NCBI RefSeq assembly: GCF_001654845.1
Contig: NZ_LXES01000024.1
Coordinates: forward strand, 62,001-126,000
DNA from: Enterobacter soli ATCC BAA-2102
GTDB taxonomy: Bacteria > Pseudomonadota > Gammaproteobacteria > Enterobacterales > Enterobacteriaceae
Reading direction: 5' to 3'
DNA length: 64,000 bases
Every line of letters begins with the position of its first letter. The first letter of the stretch is position 1. The notes under the pieces were generated by a model, which saw only the letters and a list, made by a program, of their open reading frames with translations, was not told the DNA's origin and made no database searches. Shown piece by piece: positions 32,084-46,006 of the stretch. The translations under genes were made by a program, and so were the position numbers.

Positions 32084-32332
32084 ATATCCACAGCGAAATA
32101 TTTCGTTGGGGACGTTTTCTATTGCATCTGAAATACTACTATAAACAGAGTTATCCACAGATCCTGTCGTTTACCTGAATGGGGTAAAAACTTCGCAAGG
32201 TGAATAATATCTATTTAATGCATTGAATTTTATTAAGAAAATTTGATTTCAAAATGTTAAAGAGATCACTTGACCTGTCTGCTAAGCCTGATGGCGCCTG
32301 AGTTTTTATTTTTATACACAGGCTGTGAATAG
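32084..32332. promoter_or_regulatory. DnaA-box cluster, probable datA locus
   Basis: The gene-free gap between glyY and queG holds TTATCCACA (32151-32159), TTATACACA (32312-32320), the near match ATATCCACA (32084-32092) and, on the other strand, CTATTCACA (32324-32332). An AT-rich stretch at about 32205-32265 separates boxes 2 and 3; no perfect IHF consensus was found in it. E. coli datA, which titrates DnaA and promotes DnaA-ATP hydrolysis with IHF, occupies this position between the glyVXY genes and queG. Confidence 0.7.
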
Positions 32333-32333
32333 T

Positions 32334-33471
32334 TCAGGCGTCACGTGTAAGTCCTTTTTCGATCACTCTCACCAGACGCTGTTTTTTCGGTAATTGCACT
32401 TCAACTACGCAGGCATTTCGCTTCTCGATTTGCTGCGCAATCGCCCACTCTATGTGTTCGTCGAGAAGTGGGTGCTCACCTCTACGACTTTCCAGTGCCT
32501 GAACATTGGCTTCATCCCAGGGGGCGTTGCCCAGGGCAACAGCCACATTTCGTAGCCAGCGCAAGTGCCCGATACGACGGATAGCTGAACCTTCAGTGAC
32601 TTTCAGGAACCAGGCCTCGGTCCAGGCGAACAGCTCGATAAGCTGCGGGGCGTGCAGTGCCTTGCGCGGACTAAAGTCCTCTTCATCGGTAAGCTGTGAA
32701 TAGCGGTTCCACGGACAAATTAGCTGGCAGTCGTCGCAACCGTATATCCGGTTGCCAATGAGCGGGCGGAACTCTTCCGGGATAGCGCCTTCCAGCTCGA
32801 TAGTGAGATAAGAGATGCAGCGGCGAGCATCAACGGTGTAGGGCTCAACAATCGCGCCTGTCGGGCAGATGGTCATACAGGCCACGCACCGCCCGCAACC
32901 TTCCTCCACCGGGCCGTCTACCGGCAGCGGCAAATCAATGAGCAACTCACCCAGAAAGAAGAATGATCCGGCATCGCGGCTCAGGATAAGTGAGTGCTTA
33001 CCTGTCCAGCCAAGCCCGGCTTTTTCAGCGATTGGGCGCTCAAGAATAGGCGCAGAATCGACAAAGGGTCTAAAATTCAGCGAAACACAGTGCTGCTGAA
33101 TAGTTTCCCCAAGTTTTTTTAAGCGGTTACGCAGAAGTTTATGGTAATCACGCCCCAGGGCGTAACGGCTGACGTAACCCAAAGAGGGATTTTTTAGCGT
33201 GCGGGCAAACGCCGCGTTGGCCGGCAGATAGTTCATACGCACGCTAATGACACGTAATGTGCCCGGCAAAAGCTCGTGTGGACGCGCACGCATCATGCCA
33301 TGACGCGCCATCCACTCCATTTCGCCGTGGTATTGTTTGTCCAGCCAGGCCTGAAGTTTAGGCTCGCTGGCGGAAAGGTCTGTGTCTGTAATACCGACCT
33401 TCTGAAAGCCAAGCTCAGCGCCCCACTGTTTAATTTTTTGCGCTAACTGATTGAGATCGAGGGGCTGTGAC

Positions 33472-33473
<2 letters not shown>
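32334..33473 (-). CDS. queG: Epoxyqueuosine reductase QueG
   Basis: QueG performs the last step of queuosine synthesis in tRNA, using a cobalamin cofactor and two [4Fe-4S] clusters. The 379-residue protein has cluster motifs CGRCVACMTICPTGAI and CDDCQLICPWN. The ATG at 33473 gives the E. coli length. This start shares the palindrome CATG with the nnrD start on the other strand. Confidence 0.95.
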
Positions 33474-35449
<1,976 letters not shown>

Positions 35450-35465
35450 GCTTAGGGATAACGGG

Positions 35466-36800
35466 ATGATTAATCGCGTTAAAGGTTGGTTATTGGCTGC
35501 AACGGTGTTGCTGTGCGCGCACGCCGGCGCGGCCAGTCTCTCGGATATTCAGGTATCGAACGGTGAAAACCAGGCGCGGATTACGTTCAGCTTTATGGGC
35601 GATCCTGAGTATGCGTTTTCCCAAATCGATAGCCACAGCGTGGCGCTGGATATCAAGCAAACGGGTGTGGTCCAGGGGTTGCCGCTGCAATTTAGCGGGA
35701 ATAACCTGGTAAAACGTATTCGCTCTGGCACGGCAAAAGACGATCAGTCGTTACGGCTGGTGGTCGATTTGACCGAAAAGGGCAAAACGCAGGCGGTGAA
35801 GCAGCAGAATGGCGCGAACTATACGGTGGTCTTTACCATCAATGCTGACGCGCCACCGCCGCCGCCACCACCACCAGTGGTGGTAAAACGTGTGGAAGAG
35901 CCGGTATATACGCCGCGTCCATCCACGCCGGCGCGGAATCCGTTTAAATCAGAGAATGACCGTATCACTAGCGTGACCAGCAGCAATACGGCAACACGCC
36001 CTGCGGCCAGCACGCGTGCGGTGAGTGGCGATAAAGTGATTATCGCTATCGACGCCGGGCATGGCGGGCAAGACCCGGGCGCTATCGGGCCGGGCGGCAC
36101 GCAGGAAAAAAATGTCACTATCGCGATTGCCCGTAAGTTACGTGCATTGCTCAACGATGACCCGATGTTCAAAGGCGTGCTGACCCGTGACGGCGATTAT
36201 TTTATCTCCGTGATGGGGCGTTCGGATGTGGCGCGTAAACAGAATGCGAACTTTCTGGTGTCGATTCATGCGGATGCTGCGCCAAACCGTGATGCCACCG
36301 GGGCGTCTGTCTGGGTGCTTTCCAACCGTCGCGCTAACAGCGAAATGGCCGGCTGGCTGGAACAGCATGAGAAGCAGTCCGAACTGTTAGGCGGCGCGGG
36401 TGATGTGCTGGCAAATAGTCAGTCTGATCCGTACCTCAGCCAGGCGGTTCTGGATTTACAATTCGGCCATTCGCAACGCGTCGGGTATGATGTGGCGACT
36501 AACGTATTGAGCCAGTTGCAAAGCGTGGGTGTGTTGCATAAACGTCGCCCGGAACATGCAAGCCTGGGCGTGTTACGTTCGCCAGATATTCCATCCATCC
36601 TCGTCGAGACGGGCTTCATCAGCAATAACGGTGAAGAGCGCTTGCTGGGGAGCGATAGCTATCAGCAGCAGATTGCTGATGCGATTTATAATGGTCTGCG
36701 CAAATACTTTAATGCGCATCCGTTGCAGTCCGCGCCACGGGGCGGTGCAGGGCAGACGGCCAGTGCGGCGCTGCCGGGTGAGATGACCGCGACAAACTAA
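35466..36800 (+). CDS. amiB: N-acetylmuramoyl-L-alanine amidase AmiB
   Basis: AmiB splits septal peptidoglycan during daughter-cell separation, activated by EnvC. The 444-residue precursor has a signal peptide (cleavage after about residue 22), an AMIN domain, a linker with eight prolines in a row at residues 130-137, and a zinc Amidase_3 domain from about residue 195 ([14 protein letters not shown], then SIHADAAP). It lacks the LysM domain found in E. coli AmiB homologues of some other lineages. The proline run makes it an EF-P client candidate. Confidence 0.95.
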   Translation: MINRVKGWLLAATVLLCAHAGAASLSDIQVSNGENQARITFSFMGDPEYAFSQIDSHSVALDIKQTGVVQGLPLQFSGNNLVKRIRSGTAKDDQSLRLVVDLTEKGKTQAVKQQNGANYTVVFTINADAPPPPPPPPVVVKRVEEPVYTPRPSTPARNPFKSENDRITSVTSSNTATRPAASTRAVSGDKVIIAIDAGHGGQDPGAIGPGGTQEKNVTIAIARKLRALLNDDPMFKGVLTRDGDYFISVMGRSDVARKQNANFLVSIHADAAPNRDATGASVWVLSNRRANSEMAGWLEQHEKQSELLGGAGDVLANSQSDPYLSQAVLDLQFGHSQRVGYDVATNVLSQLQSVGVLHKRRPEHASLGVLRSPDIPSILVETGFISNNGEERLLGSDSYQQQIADAIYNGLRKYFNAHPLQSAPRGGAGQTASAALPGEMTATN

Positions 36801-36809
36801 GGAGCATTC

Positions 36810-38654
36810 ATGCCGATTCAGGTTCTACCGCCGCAGCTTGCGAACCAAATCGCCGCCGGTGAGGTGGTGGAACGACCTGCATCGGTGGTGAAAGAGCTGG
36901 TGGAAAACAGTCTTGATGCGGGGGCAACCCGCATCGATATTGATATCGAACGCGGTGGCGCAAAGCTTATCCGCATTCGTGACAACGGCTGTGGCATCAA
37001 AAAAGACGAGCTGGCGCTGGCGCTGGCGCGTCATGCCACCAGTAAAATTGCCTCGCTTGACGATCTGGAAGCCATCATTAGCCTCGGCTTTCGCGGCGAG
37101 GCGCTGGCCAGTATCAGCTCCGTTTCCCGTCTGACGCTGACCTCCCGCACGGCTGAACAGCAAGAAGCCTGGCAAGCCTACGCCGAAGGGCGCGACATGG
37201 ACGTGACGGTCAAGCCCGCGGCCCATCCTGTTGGCACCACGTTGGAAGTGTTAGATCTGTTCTACAACACCCCTGCCCGGCGCAAATTCATGCGCACCGA
37301 AAAAACCGAGTTTGGCCATATCGATGAAATTATCCGTCGTATTGCACTGGCTCGCTTTGATGTCACCATTAATCTCAGCCATAACGGCAAGGTGATGCGC
37401 CAGTATCGTGCCGTAGCGGAAGGTGGGCAGAAAGAGCGCCGCCTGGGCGCTATTTGCGGGATGCCGTTTCTGGAGCAAGCACTGGCGATCGAGTGGCAGC
37501 ATGGCGATCTGGCCCTGCATGGTTGGGTGGCCGATCCTAAGGCATCCAGTGCGGCATTCACGGAGATCCAGTATTGCTATGTGAACGGCCGTATGATGCG
37601 CGACCGCCTGATTAACCACGCTATTCGCCAGGCGTGTGAAGACAAACTCGGGGCCGACCAGCAGCCCGCGTTTGTGCTGTATCTGGAGATTGACCCGCAT
37701 CAGGTCGACGTGAACGTGCATCCTGCCAAGCATGAAGTGCGTTTTCACCAGTCGCGTCTGGTGCATGATTTTATCTATCAGGGCGTGCTGAGCGTATTGC
37801 AGCAGCAGGCCGAACCCGCGCTGCCGCTGCAAAACGAAGAACCTGTGCCGCGCCCGCTGCCGGAAAACCGTGTCGCCGCGGGGCGTAACCATTTTGCTGA
37901 ACCTGCGGTTGCGCGTGAACCAGCGGCGCCGCGTTTCTCGTCGGTGGGGAACACTCCGCGCCCGACAGGGGCTAACTATCCAAACGCTCAGCCCGGCTAC
38001 CAAAAACAGCAGGGGGCGTTGTACCGTAAATTGCTCGACACCCCAGCCGTGGAACGTAAAGAGCATATTGAGGTTCCGACACCTTCACTGGAAGGGCATA
38101 GCCAGAGCTTTGGCCGGGTATTGACGATTGTCGCTCCGGATATGGCGCTGCTTGAACGTGAGGGCAAGCTGGCGCTACTCGCTTTGCCGGTTGCTGAGCG
38201 TTGGCTCAAGCAAGCGCAGCTGACGCCGGGGGCAAATGCGGCGTGTGCACAACCGCTGTTAATTCCGGTGCGCTTAAAAATATCCCCACAAGAACTGTCA
38301 GTATTACAGCGTGCTACAGAGCAACTCGCGGAAATGGGCATTGAATTTGTGTTAGAAGCACAGCATGTGACAATTCGTGCAGTGCCTTTACCCTTACGCC
38401 AACAAAATTTACAAAACTTGATTCCTGAACTGATAGGCTACCTGGCGCAGCAAACAACGTTTGTTGCCGCCAATATCGCGCAGTGGATAGCCCGCCATCT
38501 GGCGAGTGAACACAATCCGTGGAGTATGGCGCAGGCGATTACCGTGCTGGCAGAGGTCGAGCGCCTTTGTCCGCAACTGGTGAAAACGCCGCCGGGTGGA
38601 TTATTGCAACCTGTTGATTTACAAACGGCGATGACCGCCCTGAAACATGATTGA
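36810..38654 (+). CDS. mutL: DNA mismatch-repair protein MutL
   Basis: MutL links MutS mismatch recognition to MutH and UvrD. The 614-residue protein has the GHKL ATPase motifs [23 protein letters not shown] and [13 protein letters not shown] in the N-terminal third, a variable proline-rich linker at about 345-420, and a C-terminal dimerisation domain. The start follows an AAGGAGC site nine bases after amiB. The end overlaps miaA by eight bases. Confidence 0.98.
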   Translation: MPIQVLPPQLANQIAAGEVVERPASVVKELVENSLDAGATRIDIDIERGGAKLIRIRDNGCGIKKDELALALARHATSKIASLDDLEAIISLGFRGEALASISSVSRLTLTSRTAEQQEAWQAYAEGRDMDVTVKPAAHPVGTTLEVLDLFYNTPARRKFMRTEKTEFGHIDEIIRRIALARFDVTINLSHNGKVMRQYRAVAEGGQKERRLGAICGMPFLEQALAIEWQHGDLALHGWVADPKASSAAFTEIQYCYVNGRMMRDRLINHAIRQACEDKLGADQQPAFVLYLEIDPHQVDVNVHPAKHEVRFHQSRLVHDFIYQGVLSVLQQQAEPALPLQNEEPVPRPLPENRVAAGRNHFAEPAVAREPAAPRFSSVGNTPRPTGANYPNAQPGYQKQQGALYRKLLDTPAVERKEHIEVPTPSLEGHSQSFGRVLTIVAPDMALLEREGKLALLALPVAERWLKQAQLTPGANAACAQPLLIPVRLKISPQELSVLQRATEQLAEMGIEFVLEAQHVTIRAVPLPLRQQNLQNLIPELIGYLAQQTTFVAANIAQWIARHLASEHNPWSMAQAITVLAEVERLCPQLVKTPPGGLLQPVDLQTAMTALKHD

Positions 38655-39597
38655 TGTAAGCAAGGCGAGCCTGCCTAAGGCACTATTTTTGATGGGGCCA
38701 ACGGCCTCCGGCAAAACGGCATTAGCCATTGAGTTACGTAAAGTTTTGCCCGTAGAGTTGATTAGCGTCGATTCTGCCCTCATCTATCGAGGGATGGATA
38801 TCGGCACGGCAAAGCCGAACGCAGAAGAACTGCGCGCGGCACCGCACCGGTTACTGGATATTCTCGACCCGTCGCAAGCGTATTCCGCCGCTGATTTTCG
38901 CCGCGATGCGCTTGAGCAGATGGCCGAGATAACCGCTGCGGGACGAATTCCGCTGCTGGTTGGCGGGACAATGCTCTACTTTAAGGCGCTGCTGGAAGGG
39001 TTATCACCTTTGCCATCAGCGGATCCCGAGGTAAGAGCGAAGATTGAGCAGCAGGCGGCAGAGCAAGGATGGGACGTTTTGCACAAGCAACTGGAGGAGA
39101 TTGACCCAGTTGCCGCAGCACGGATTCATCCAAATGATCCGCAAAGGCTTTCCCGGGCACTGGAAGTTTTTTTCATTTCGGGTAAAACTTTAACGGAACT
39201 GACGCAAACGTCAGGAGAAGCTCTGCCGTATCAGGTGCATCAGTTCGCCATCGCCCCGGCGAGCCGTGAACTGCTCCATCAGCGAATTGAGCAGCGTTTT
39301 CATCAGATGTTAGCTTCAGATTTTGAAGCAGAAGTGCGGGCGCTTTTTGCCCGTGGAGATTTGCATACGGATATGCCTTCCATTCGTTGTGTGGGATACC
39401 GCCAGATGTGGTCGTATCTTGAAGGTGAGATTTCATACGATGAAATGGTTTATCGAGGTGTTTGCGCCACGAGACAGTTAGCGAAGCGCCAGATCACCTG
39501 GTTACGCGGTTGGGAGGGTGTTCACTGGTTAGACAGTGAAAAACCGCAACAAGCGCTAAACGAAGTGATTGAGGTTGTTGGTGATATCGCTCACTGA
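38647..39597 (+). CDS. miaA: tRNA dimethylallyltransferase MiaA
   Basis: MiaA adds a dimethylallyl group to A37 of tRNAs that read UNN codons. The 316-residue protein has the P-loop [13 protein letters not shown] at its N terminus and the conserved [16 protein letters not shown] and RCVGYRQMW blocks. The start codon lies inside the end of mutL. The hfq promoter region probably lies within its 3' part. Confidence 0.97.
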   Translation: MIDVSKASLPKALFLMGPTASGKTALAIELRKVLPVELISVDSALIYRGMDIGTAKPNAEELRAAPHRLLDILDPSQAYSAADFRRDALEQMAEITAAGRIPLLVGGTMLYFKALLEGLSPLPSADPEVRAKIEQQAAEQGWDVLHKQLEEIDPVAAARIHPNDPQRLSRALEVFFISGKTLTELTQTSGEALPYQVHQFAIAPASRELLHQRIEQRFHQMLASDFEAEVRALFARGDLHTDMPSIRCVGYRQMWSYLEGEISYDEMVYRGVCATRQLAKRQITWLRGWEGVHWLDSEKPQQALNEVIEVVGDIAH

Positions 39598-39670
39598 ATG
39601 TGTACAATTAAGCCGTATCGTGCGCAATTTTTCAGAATCGCAAGGTTCTAAGTACAAAACAAGCATATAA

Positions 39671-39994
<324 letters not shown>

Positions 39995-40006
39995 GTTCTC
40001 CGGCTG

Positions 40007-40055
40007 TTATCCACACGGGGAGCCAGCGATCCTGCGTTCCCCGCTGATCTTTTTA
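40007..40055 (+). terminator. hfq-hflX hairpin preceded by a DnaA-box match
   Basis: CGGGGA (40016-40021) pairs with TCCCCG (40038-40043), followed by CTGATCTTTTT, a partial terminator or attenuator. TTATCCACA (40007-40015), a perfect DnaA-box match, directly precedes it. Confidence 0.5.
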
Positions 40056-40068
40056 GAGGGTTATACGC

Positions 40069-41349
40069 TTGTTTGACCGTTATGATGCCGGTGAGCAGGC
40101 GGTGCTGGTACACATCTATTTTTCGCAAGACAAAGATATGGAAGACCTCCAGGAGTTTGAATCTCTGGTCTCTTCCGCCGGTGTCGAAGCAATGCAGGTG
40201 ATTACCGGTAGCCGTAAAGCGCCGCACCCGAAGTATTTTGTTGGTGAAGGTAAAGCAGTCGAAATTGCGGATGCCGTAAAAGCAACCGGCGCGTCAGTCG
40301 TGTTGTTTGATCATGCGCTGTCTCCAGCCCAGGAGCGCAACCTGGAAGCCCTTTGCGAATGCCGTGTTATCGATCGCACGGGATTGATTTTAGATATTTT
40401 TGCTCAGCGTGCGCGTACCCACGAAGGTAAGTTGCAGGTTGAGCTGGCGCAGCTGCGTCATCTGGCGACGCGCCTGGTGCGTGGCTGGACCCACCTTGAA
40501 AGACAAAAAGGCGGGATTGGTTTGCGCGGTCCGGGTGAAACCCAGCTCGAAACCGACCGCCGTCTGTTGCGTGGCCGTATTACCCAGATCCTCTCGCGGC
40601 TGGAAAGAGTAGAGAAACAGCGTGAGCAGGGGCGTCGGGCGCGAACAAAAGCCGACATCCCGACGGTGTCGCTGGTGGGGTATACCAACGCCGGTAAATC
40701 CACCCTGTTTAACCAGATTACTGAGGCCCAGGTTTATGCCGCAGACCAACTGTTTGCGACCCTGGACCCTACGCTGCGTCGTATTGATGTTGCAGACGTA
40801 GGTGAAACTGTTCTGGCGGATACGGTTGGGTTTATCCGCCATCTGCCGCATGACCTGGTGGCGGCGTTTAAGGCCACATTGCAGGAAACACGACAAGCAA
40901 CCCTGTTGCTGCACGTTATTGACGCAGCAGACGTTCGTGTGCAGGAAAATATTGATGCAGTAAACGTGGTGCTGGAAGAAATTGACGCCCACGAAATCCC
41001 AACGCTGTTGGTGATGAACAAGATCGATATGCTGGAAGATTTTGAGCCGCGTATTGATCGAGATGAAGAGAACAAACCGATTCGGGTCTGGCTTTCCGCT
41101 CAGACCGGTATTGGTGTGCCACTGCTTTTCCAGGCTTTGACAGAACGTCTTTCCGGTGAGGTAGCCCAGCACACGCTGCGATTGCCGCCACAGGAAGGCA
41201 GGCTGCGCAGCCGGTTTTATCAGCTTCAGGCGATAGAAAAAGAGTGGATGGAGGATGACGGCAGCGTGGGGATGCAGGTGCGTATGCCGATCGTTGACTG
41301 GCGTCGCCTCTGTAAACAAGAACCTGCGCTGGTGGACTATATCGTCTGA
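40069..41349 (+). CDS. hflX: Ribosome-splitting GTPase HflX
   Basis: HflX splits stalled ribosomes after heat stress. The 426-residue protein has an N-terminal HflX domain with its glycine-rich segment and a central TRAFAC GTPase domain with [12 protein letters not shown] (G1), DTVGFI (G3) and NKIDM (G4). The start is TTG at 40069, which equals the E. coli length; GAGGG lies about ten bases before it. Confidence 0.97.
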   Translation: MFDRYDAGEQAVLVHIYFSQDKDMEDLQEFESLVSSAGVEAMQVITGSRKAPHPKYFVGEGKAVEIADAVKATGASVVLFDHALSPAQERNLEALCECRVIDRTGLILDIFAQRARTHEGKLQVELAQLRHLATRLVRGWTHLERQKGGIGLRGPGETQLETDRRLLRGRITQILSRLERVEKQREQGRRARTKADIPTVSLVGYTNAGKSTLFNQITEAQVYAADQLFATLDPTLRRIDVADVGETVLADTVGFIRHLPHDLVAAFKATLQETRQATLLLHVIDAADVRVQENIDAVNVVLEEIDAHEIPTLLVMNKIDMLEDFEPRIDRDEENKPIRVWLSAQTGIGVPLLFQALTERLSGEVAQHTLRLPPQEGRLRSRFYQLQAIEKEWMEDDGSVGMQVRMPIVDWRRLCKQEPALVDYIV

Positions 41350-41405
41350 CCAGAAAGGGGATGCCTGAATAATTCGCCCTTGCATAACAAATATGGAGCA
41401 TATAC

Positions 41406-42671
41406 ATGGCGTGGAATCAGCCCGGTAATAACGGACAAGACCGCGACCCGTGGGGAAGCAGCAATAATCAAGGCGGCAACTCTGGGGGAAATGGCAACAA
41501 AGGTGGTCGCGAGCAGGGGCCGCCGGATCTGGATGATATCTTCCGCAAACTAAGCAAGAAGCTTGGTGGTCTTGGCGGAGGTAAAGGTTCTGGCTCGGGT
41601 GGAAATGCTCCACAGGGGCCGCGCCCGCAAATGGGTGGCCGCATAGTGGGCATTGCTGCCGCTGCTGTGGTGATCATCTGGGCTGCCAGCGGATTCTACA
41701 CCATTAAAGAAGCAGAACGCGGCGTAGTCACTCGTTTCGGTAAGTTCAGCCATCTGGTTGAACCAGGCCTGAACTGGAAGCCAACGTTCATTGACGACGT
41801 GACCGCGGTAAACGTGGAGTCCGTGCGTGAACTGGCCGCATCTGGCGTGATGCTGACGTCTGACGAAAACGTGGTGCGCGTTGAGATGAACGTGCAGTAC
41901 CGCGTGACCGATCCTGAACGTTATCTGTTTAGCGTGACCAGTGCGGATGACAGCCTGCGTCAGGCAACCGACAGCGCGCTGCGTGGTGTTATCGGTAAAT
42001 ACACCATGGATCGCATCCTGACCGAAGGTCGTACCGTTATTCGTAGCGATACTCAGCGTGAGCTTGAAGAGACCATTCGCCCATACAACATGGGTATCAC
42101 CCTGCTGGACGTTAACTTCCAGGCTGCTCGTCCGCCGGAAGAAGTGAAAGCGGCGTTTGATGATGCGATTGCTGCCCGTGAAAACGAACAGCAGTACATC
42201 CGTGAAGCGGAAGCCTACACCAACGAAGTTCAGCCGCGTGCTAACGGTCAGGCGCAGCGTATTCTTGAAGAAGCGCGTGCATACAAGACTCAGACCATCC
42301 TGGAAGCTCAGGGTGAAGTGGCTCGTTTCGCGAAGATCCTGCCTGAATATAAAGCGGCTCCGGAAATTACCCGTGAACGTCTGTATATCGAGACCATGGA
42401 AAAAGTGCTGAGCCATACGCGTAAAGTGCTGGTTAACGACAGCAAAGGTGGAAACCTGATGGTGCTGCCGTTGGATCAGATGCTGAAAGGCGGTTCTGCG
42501 CCTGCGGCGAAGTCGTCAGACAACAGCGGTGCTAACAACCTGCTGCGTCTGCCGCCAGCGTCATCAGGTAGCTCCAGTGCGACTACAACGCCTTCTTCGA
42601 ACGATGGTGACATCATGGACCAACGCCGTGCTAACGCGCAGCGTAACGACTACCAGCGTCAGGGGGAATAA
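41406..42671 (+). CDS. hflK: FtsH regulator HflK
   Basis: HflK and HflC form a large membrane complex around the protease FtsH and modulate its turnover of membrane proteins. The 421-residue protein has a Gly/Asn-rich cytoplasmic N terminus, one transmembrane segment at about residues 80-100, and an SPFH/band-7 domain (EAERGVVTRFGKF onward). It is three codons' distance or less from hflC: the stop and the next ATG are two bases apart. Confidence 0.97.
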   Translation: MAWNQPGNNGQDRDPWGSSNNQGGNSGGNGNKGGREQGPPDLDDIFRKLSKKLGGLGGGKGSGSGGNAPQGPRPQMGGRIVGIAAAAVVIIWAASGFYTIKEAERGVVTRFGKFSHLVEPGLNWKPTFIDDVTAVNVESVRELAASGVMLTSDENVVRVEMNVQYRVTDPERYLFSVTSADDSLRQATDSALRGVIGKYTMDRILTEGRTVIRSDTQRELEETIRPYNMGITLLDVNFQAARPPEEVKAAFDDAIAARENEQQYIREAEAYTNEVQPRANGQAQRILEEARAYKTQTILEAQGEVARFAKILPEYKAAPEITRERLYIETMEKVLSHTRKVLVNDSKGGNLMVLPLDQMLKGGSAPAAKSSDNSGANNLLRLPPASSGSSSATTTPSSNDGDIMDQRRANAQRNDYQRQGE

Positions 42672-42673
42672 GG

Positions 42674-43678
42674 ATGCGTAAGTCAGTTATTGCGATCATC
42701 ATCATCGTATTGGTCGTGCTTTATACCTCTATTTTCGTTGTGAAAGAGGGTGAACGTGGGATTAAGTTCCAGTTCAGCAGCGTCGTCCGTGATGGTGACA
42801 AGCGTCCGGTGATTTATGAGCCGGGTCTGCACTTCAAGGTGCCTTTCATTCAGTCTGTGAAAACGCTCGATGCGCGTATCCAGACCATGGATAACCAGGC
42901 CGATCGTTTCGTGACCAAAGAGAAGAAAGACCTGATCGTTGATTCCTATATCAAATGGCGCATCAGTGATTTCAGCCGTTACTTCCTGGCGACAGGCGGT
43001 GGCGATGTTTCTCAGGCAGAAGTACTGTTGAAACGTAAGTTCTCTGACCGTCTGCGTTCTGAGATTGGTCGTCTGGATGTGAAAGACATCGTGACCGACT
43101 CCCGCGGTCGTCTGACGCTGGAAGTGCGTGATGCGCTGAACTCCGGTACAGCGGGCACGGAAGACGAAGTCTCTACTCCGGCCGCGGATGACGCGATTGC
43201 CAAAGCAGCAGAACGTGTTCAGGCTGAAACCAACGGCAAAGTGCCGGTGATTAACCCGAACAGTATGGCTGCACTGGGTATCGAAGTGGTTGACGTGCGT
43301 ATCAAGCAAATCAACCTGCCTGCTGAAGTGTCTGAGGCGATTTACAACCGTATGCGCGCTGAGCGTGAAGCGGTAGCCCGTCGTCACCGTTCGCAGGGTC
43401 AGGAAGAGGCTGAGAAGCTGCGCGCTGCCGCGGACTACGAAGTGACCAAGACGCTTGCTGAGTCTGAACGTCAGGGTCGTATCCTGCGCGGTGAAGGTGA
43501 TGCCGAAGCGGCGAAACTGTTCGCTGATGCCTTCAGCCAGGATCCAGACTTCTATGCCTTCATCCGTAGCCTGCGTGCTTACGAGAATAGCTTCCAGAGC
43601 AACCAGGATGTGATGGTGCTCAGCCCGGACAGCGATTTCTTCCGTTATATGAAGACGCCAGCTAACGCAACGCGATAA
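42674..43678 (+). CDS. hflC: FtsH regulator HflC
   Basis: HflC is the partner of HflK in the periplasmic SPFH complex around FtsH. The 334-residue protein has an N-terminal membrane helix (VIAIIIIVLVVLYTSIFVV), then a band-7 domain and the coiled-coil segment ESERQGRILRGEGDAEA. It is the last gene of the superoperon before a strong terminator. Confidence 0.98.
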   Translation: MRKSVIAIIIIVLVVLYTSIFVVKEGERGIKFQFSSVVRDGDKRPVIYEPGLHFKVPFIQSVKTLDARIQTMDNQADRFVTKEKKDLIVDSYIKWRISDFSRYFLATGGGDVSQAEVLLKRKFSDRLRSEIGRLDVKDIVTDSRGRLTLEVRDALNSGTAGTEDEVSTPAADDAIAKAAERVQAETNGKVPVINPNSMAALGIEVVDVRIKQINLPAEVSEAIYNRMRAEREAVARRHRSQGQEEAEKLRAAADYEVTKTLAESERQGRILRGEGDAEAAKLFADAFSQDPDFYAFIRSLRAYENSFQSNQDVMVLSPDSDFFRYMKTPANATR

Positions 43679-43700
43679 ACTCAGGCTCGTTTGAGTTTTC

Positions 43701-43737
43701 AAACCACCGCTCTCAACGGAGCGGTGGTTTTCTTTTA
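43701..43737 (+). terminator. Terminator after hflC
   Basis: AAACCACCGCTC, a short loop and GAGCGGTGGTTT form a perfect 12-bp stem followed by TTCTTTTAT. Confidence 0.92.
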
Positions 43738-43749
43738 TAAGGAACCAAA

Positions 43750-43929
43750 ATGAATTCAACGATCTGGCTGGCGCTGGCTCTTGTTTTAGTCCTGGAAGGG
43801 TTGGGCCCAATGCTTTATCCGCGTGCCTGGCGTCGTATGATCGCCACAATGAGCCAGCTTCCGGATAATATTTTGCGCCGATTTGGCGGTGGTCTTGTGG
43901 TTGCCGGCATCGTTATCTACTACATGTTG

Positions 43930-43947
<18 letters not shown>
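43750..43947 (+). CDS. yjeT: DUF2065 membrane protein YjeT
   Basis: This 65-residue protein matches E. coli YjeT end to end and has two hydrophobic segments (LALALVLVLEGLGPMLYP and GGGLVVAGIVIYYML). Its function is unknown. TAAGGAACC precedes the ATG. It lies between hflC and purA. Confidence 0.92.
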
Positions 43948-45349
<1,402 letters not shown>

Positions 45350-45361
45350 TCTTCGTGACTG

Positions 45362-45413
45362 CTGGCCTGCGGGGAAACCTGTAGGCCAGATAAAGCGTAG
45401 CGCCATCCGGTTA
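45362..45413. repeat. REP-like palindrome after purA
   Basis: CTGGCCTGC pairs imperfectly with GTAGGCCAG, and the sequence continues ATAAAGCGTAGCGCCATCCG, a degenerate REP half. It can also end purA transcripts. Confidence 0.55.
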
Positions 45414-45542
45414 ACGCTCTGAGATCCCCGCTTTTTCGCCCCGTCTGTCAAATAAATTAGCCGCCAACTATCTGGCTGGTTTATCATCATTAATGAATAT
45501 CTCTGCGGTTTTACCGCGTTTTCCCTTTTTCCTGAGGTTGAT

Positions 45543-45968
45543 GTGCAGTTAACAAGTTTCACCGATTACGGCTTACGCGCGCTGATTTACATGGCGTCGT
45601 TACCCGATGGGAAAATGACCAGCATCTCTGAAGTAACAGAGGTCTACGGTGTGTCCCGTAATCATATGGTCAAAATAATCAATCAACTTAGTCGTGCCGG
45701 ATATGTTGCTGCCGTCCGCGGGAAGAATGGCGGGATCCGCCTTGGGAAACCGGCGCAGAGTATCCGGGTTGGGGATGTGGTACGTGAACTGGAGCCATTG
45801 TCTCTGGTGAATTGCAGCAGCGAGTTCTGCCACATTACGCCCGCTTGTCGTCTGAAACAGGCGCTTTCTAAGGCCGTGCAAAGTTTTCTCAAGGAACTGG
45901 ATAACTACACGCTGGCCGATTTGGTTGAAGAGAATCAACCGCTTTATAAATTATTGCTGGTGGAATGA
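45543..45968 (+). CDS. nsrR: Nitric-oxide-sensing repressor NsrR
   Basis: NsrR is an Rrf2-family iron-sulfur repressor of NO-defence genes. The 141-residue protein has an N-terminal winged helix-turn-helix ([18 protein letters not shown]) and cluster ligands Cys91, Cys96 and Cys102 ([15 protein letters not shown]). The GTG start at 45543 has GAGG five bases before it. It precedes rnr, as in E. coli. Confidence 0.97.
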   Translation: MQLTSFTDYGLRALIYMASLPDGKMTSISEVTEVYGVSRNHMVKIINQLSRAGYVAAVRGKNGGIRLGKPAQSIRVGDVVRELEPLSLVNCSSEFCHITPACRLKQALSKAVQSFLKELDNYTLADLVEENQPLYKLLLVE

Positions 45969-46006
45969 AGAAAATTTCCACTGGAGCTGACAACGGAGGA
46001 ACCGCT

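Noticed and set aside
40390..41613. 407-codon open frame antisense to hflX and hflK
   Set aside because: Spans two conserved genes on the other strand and shows no domain or start site.
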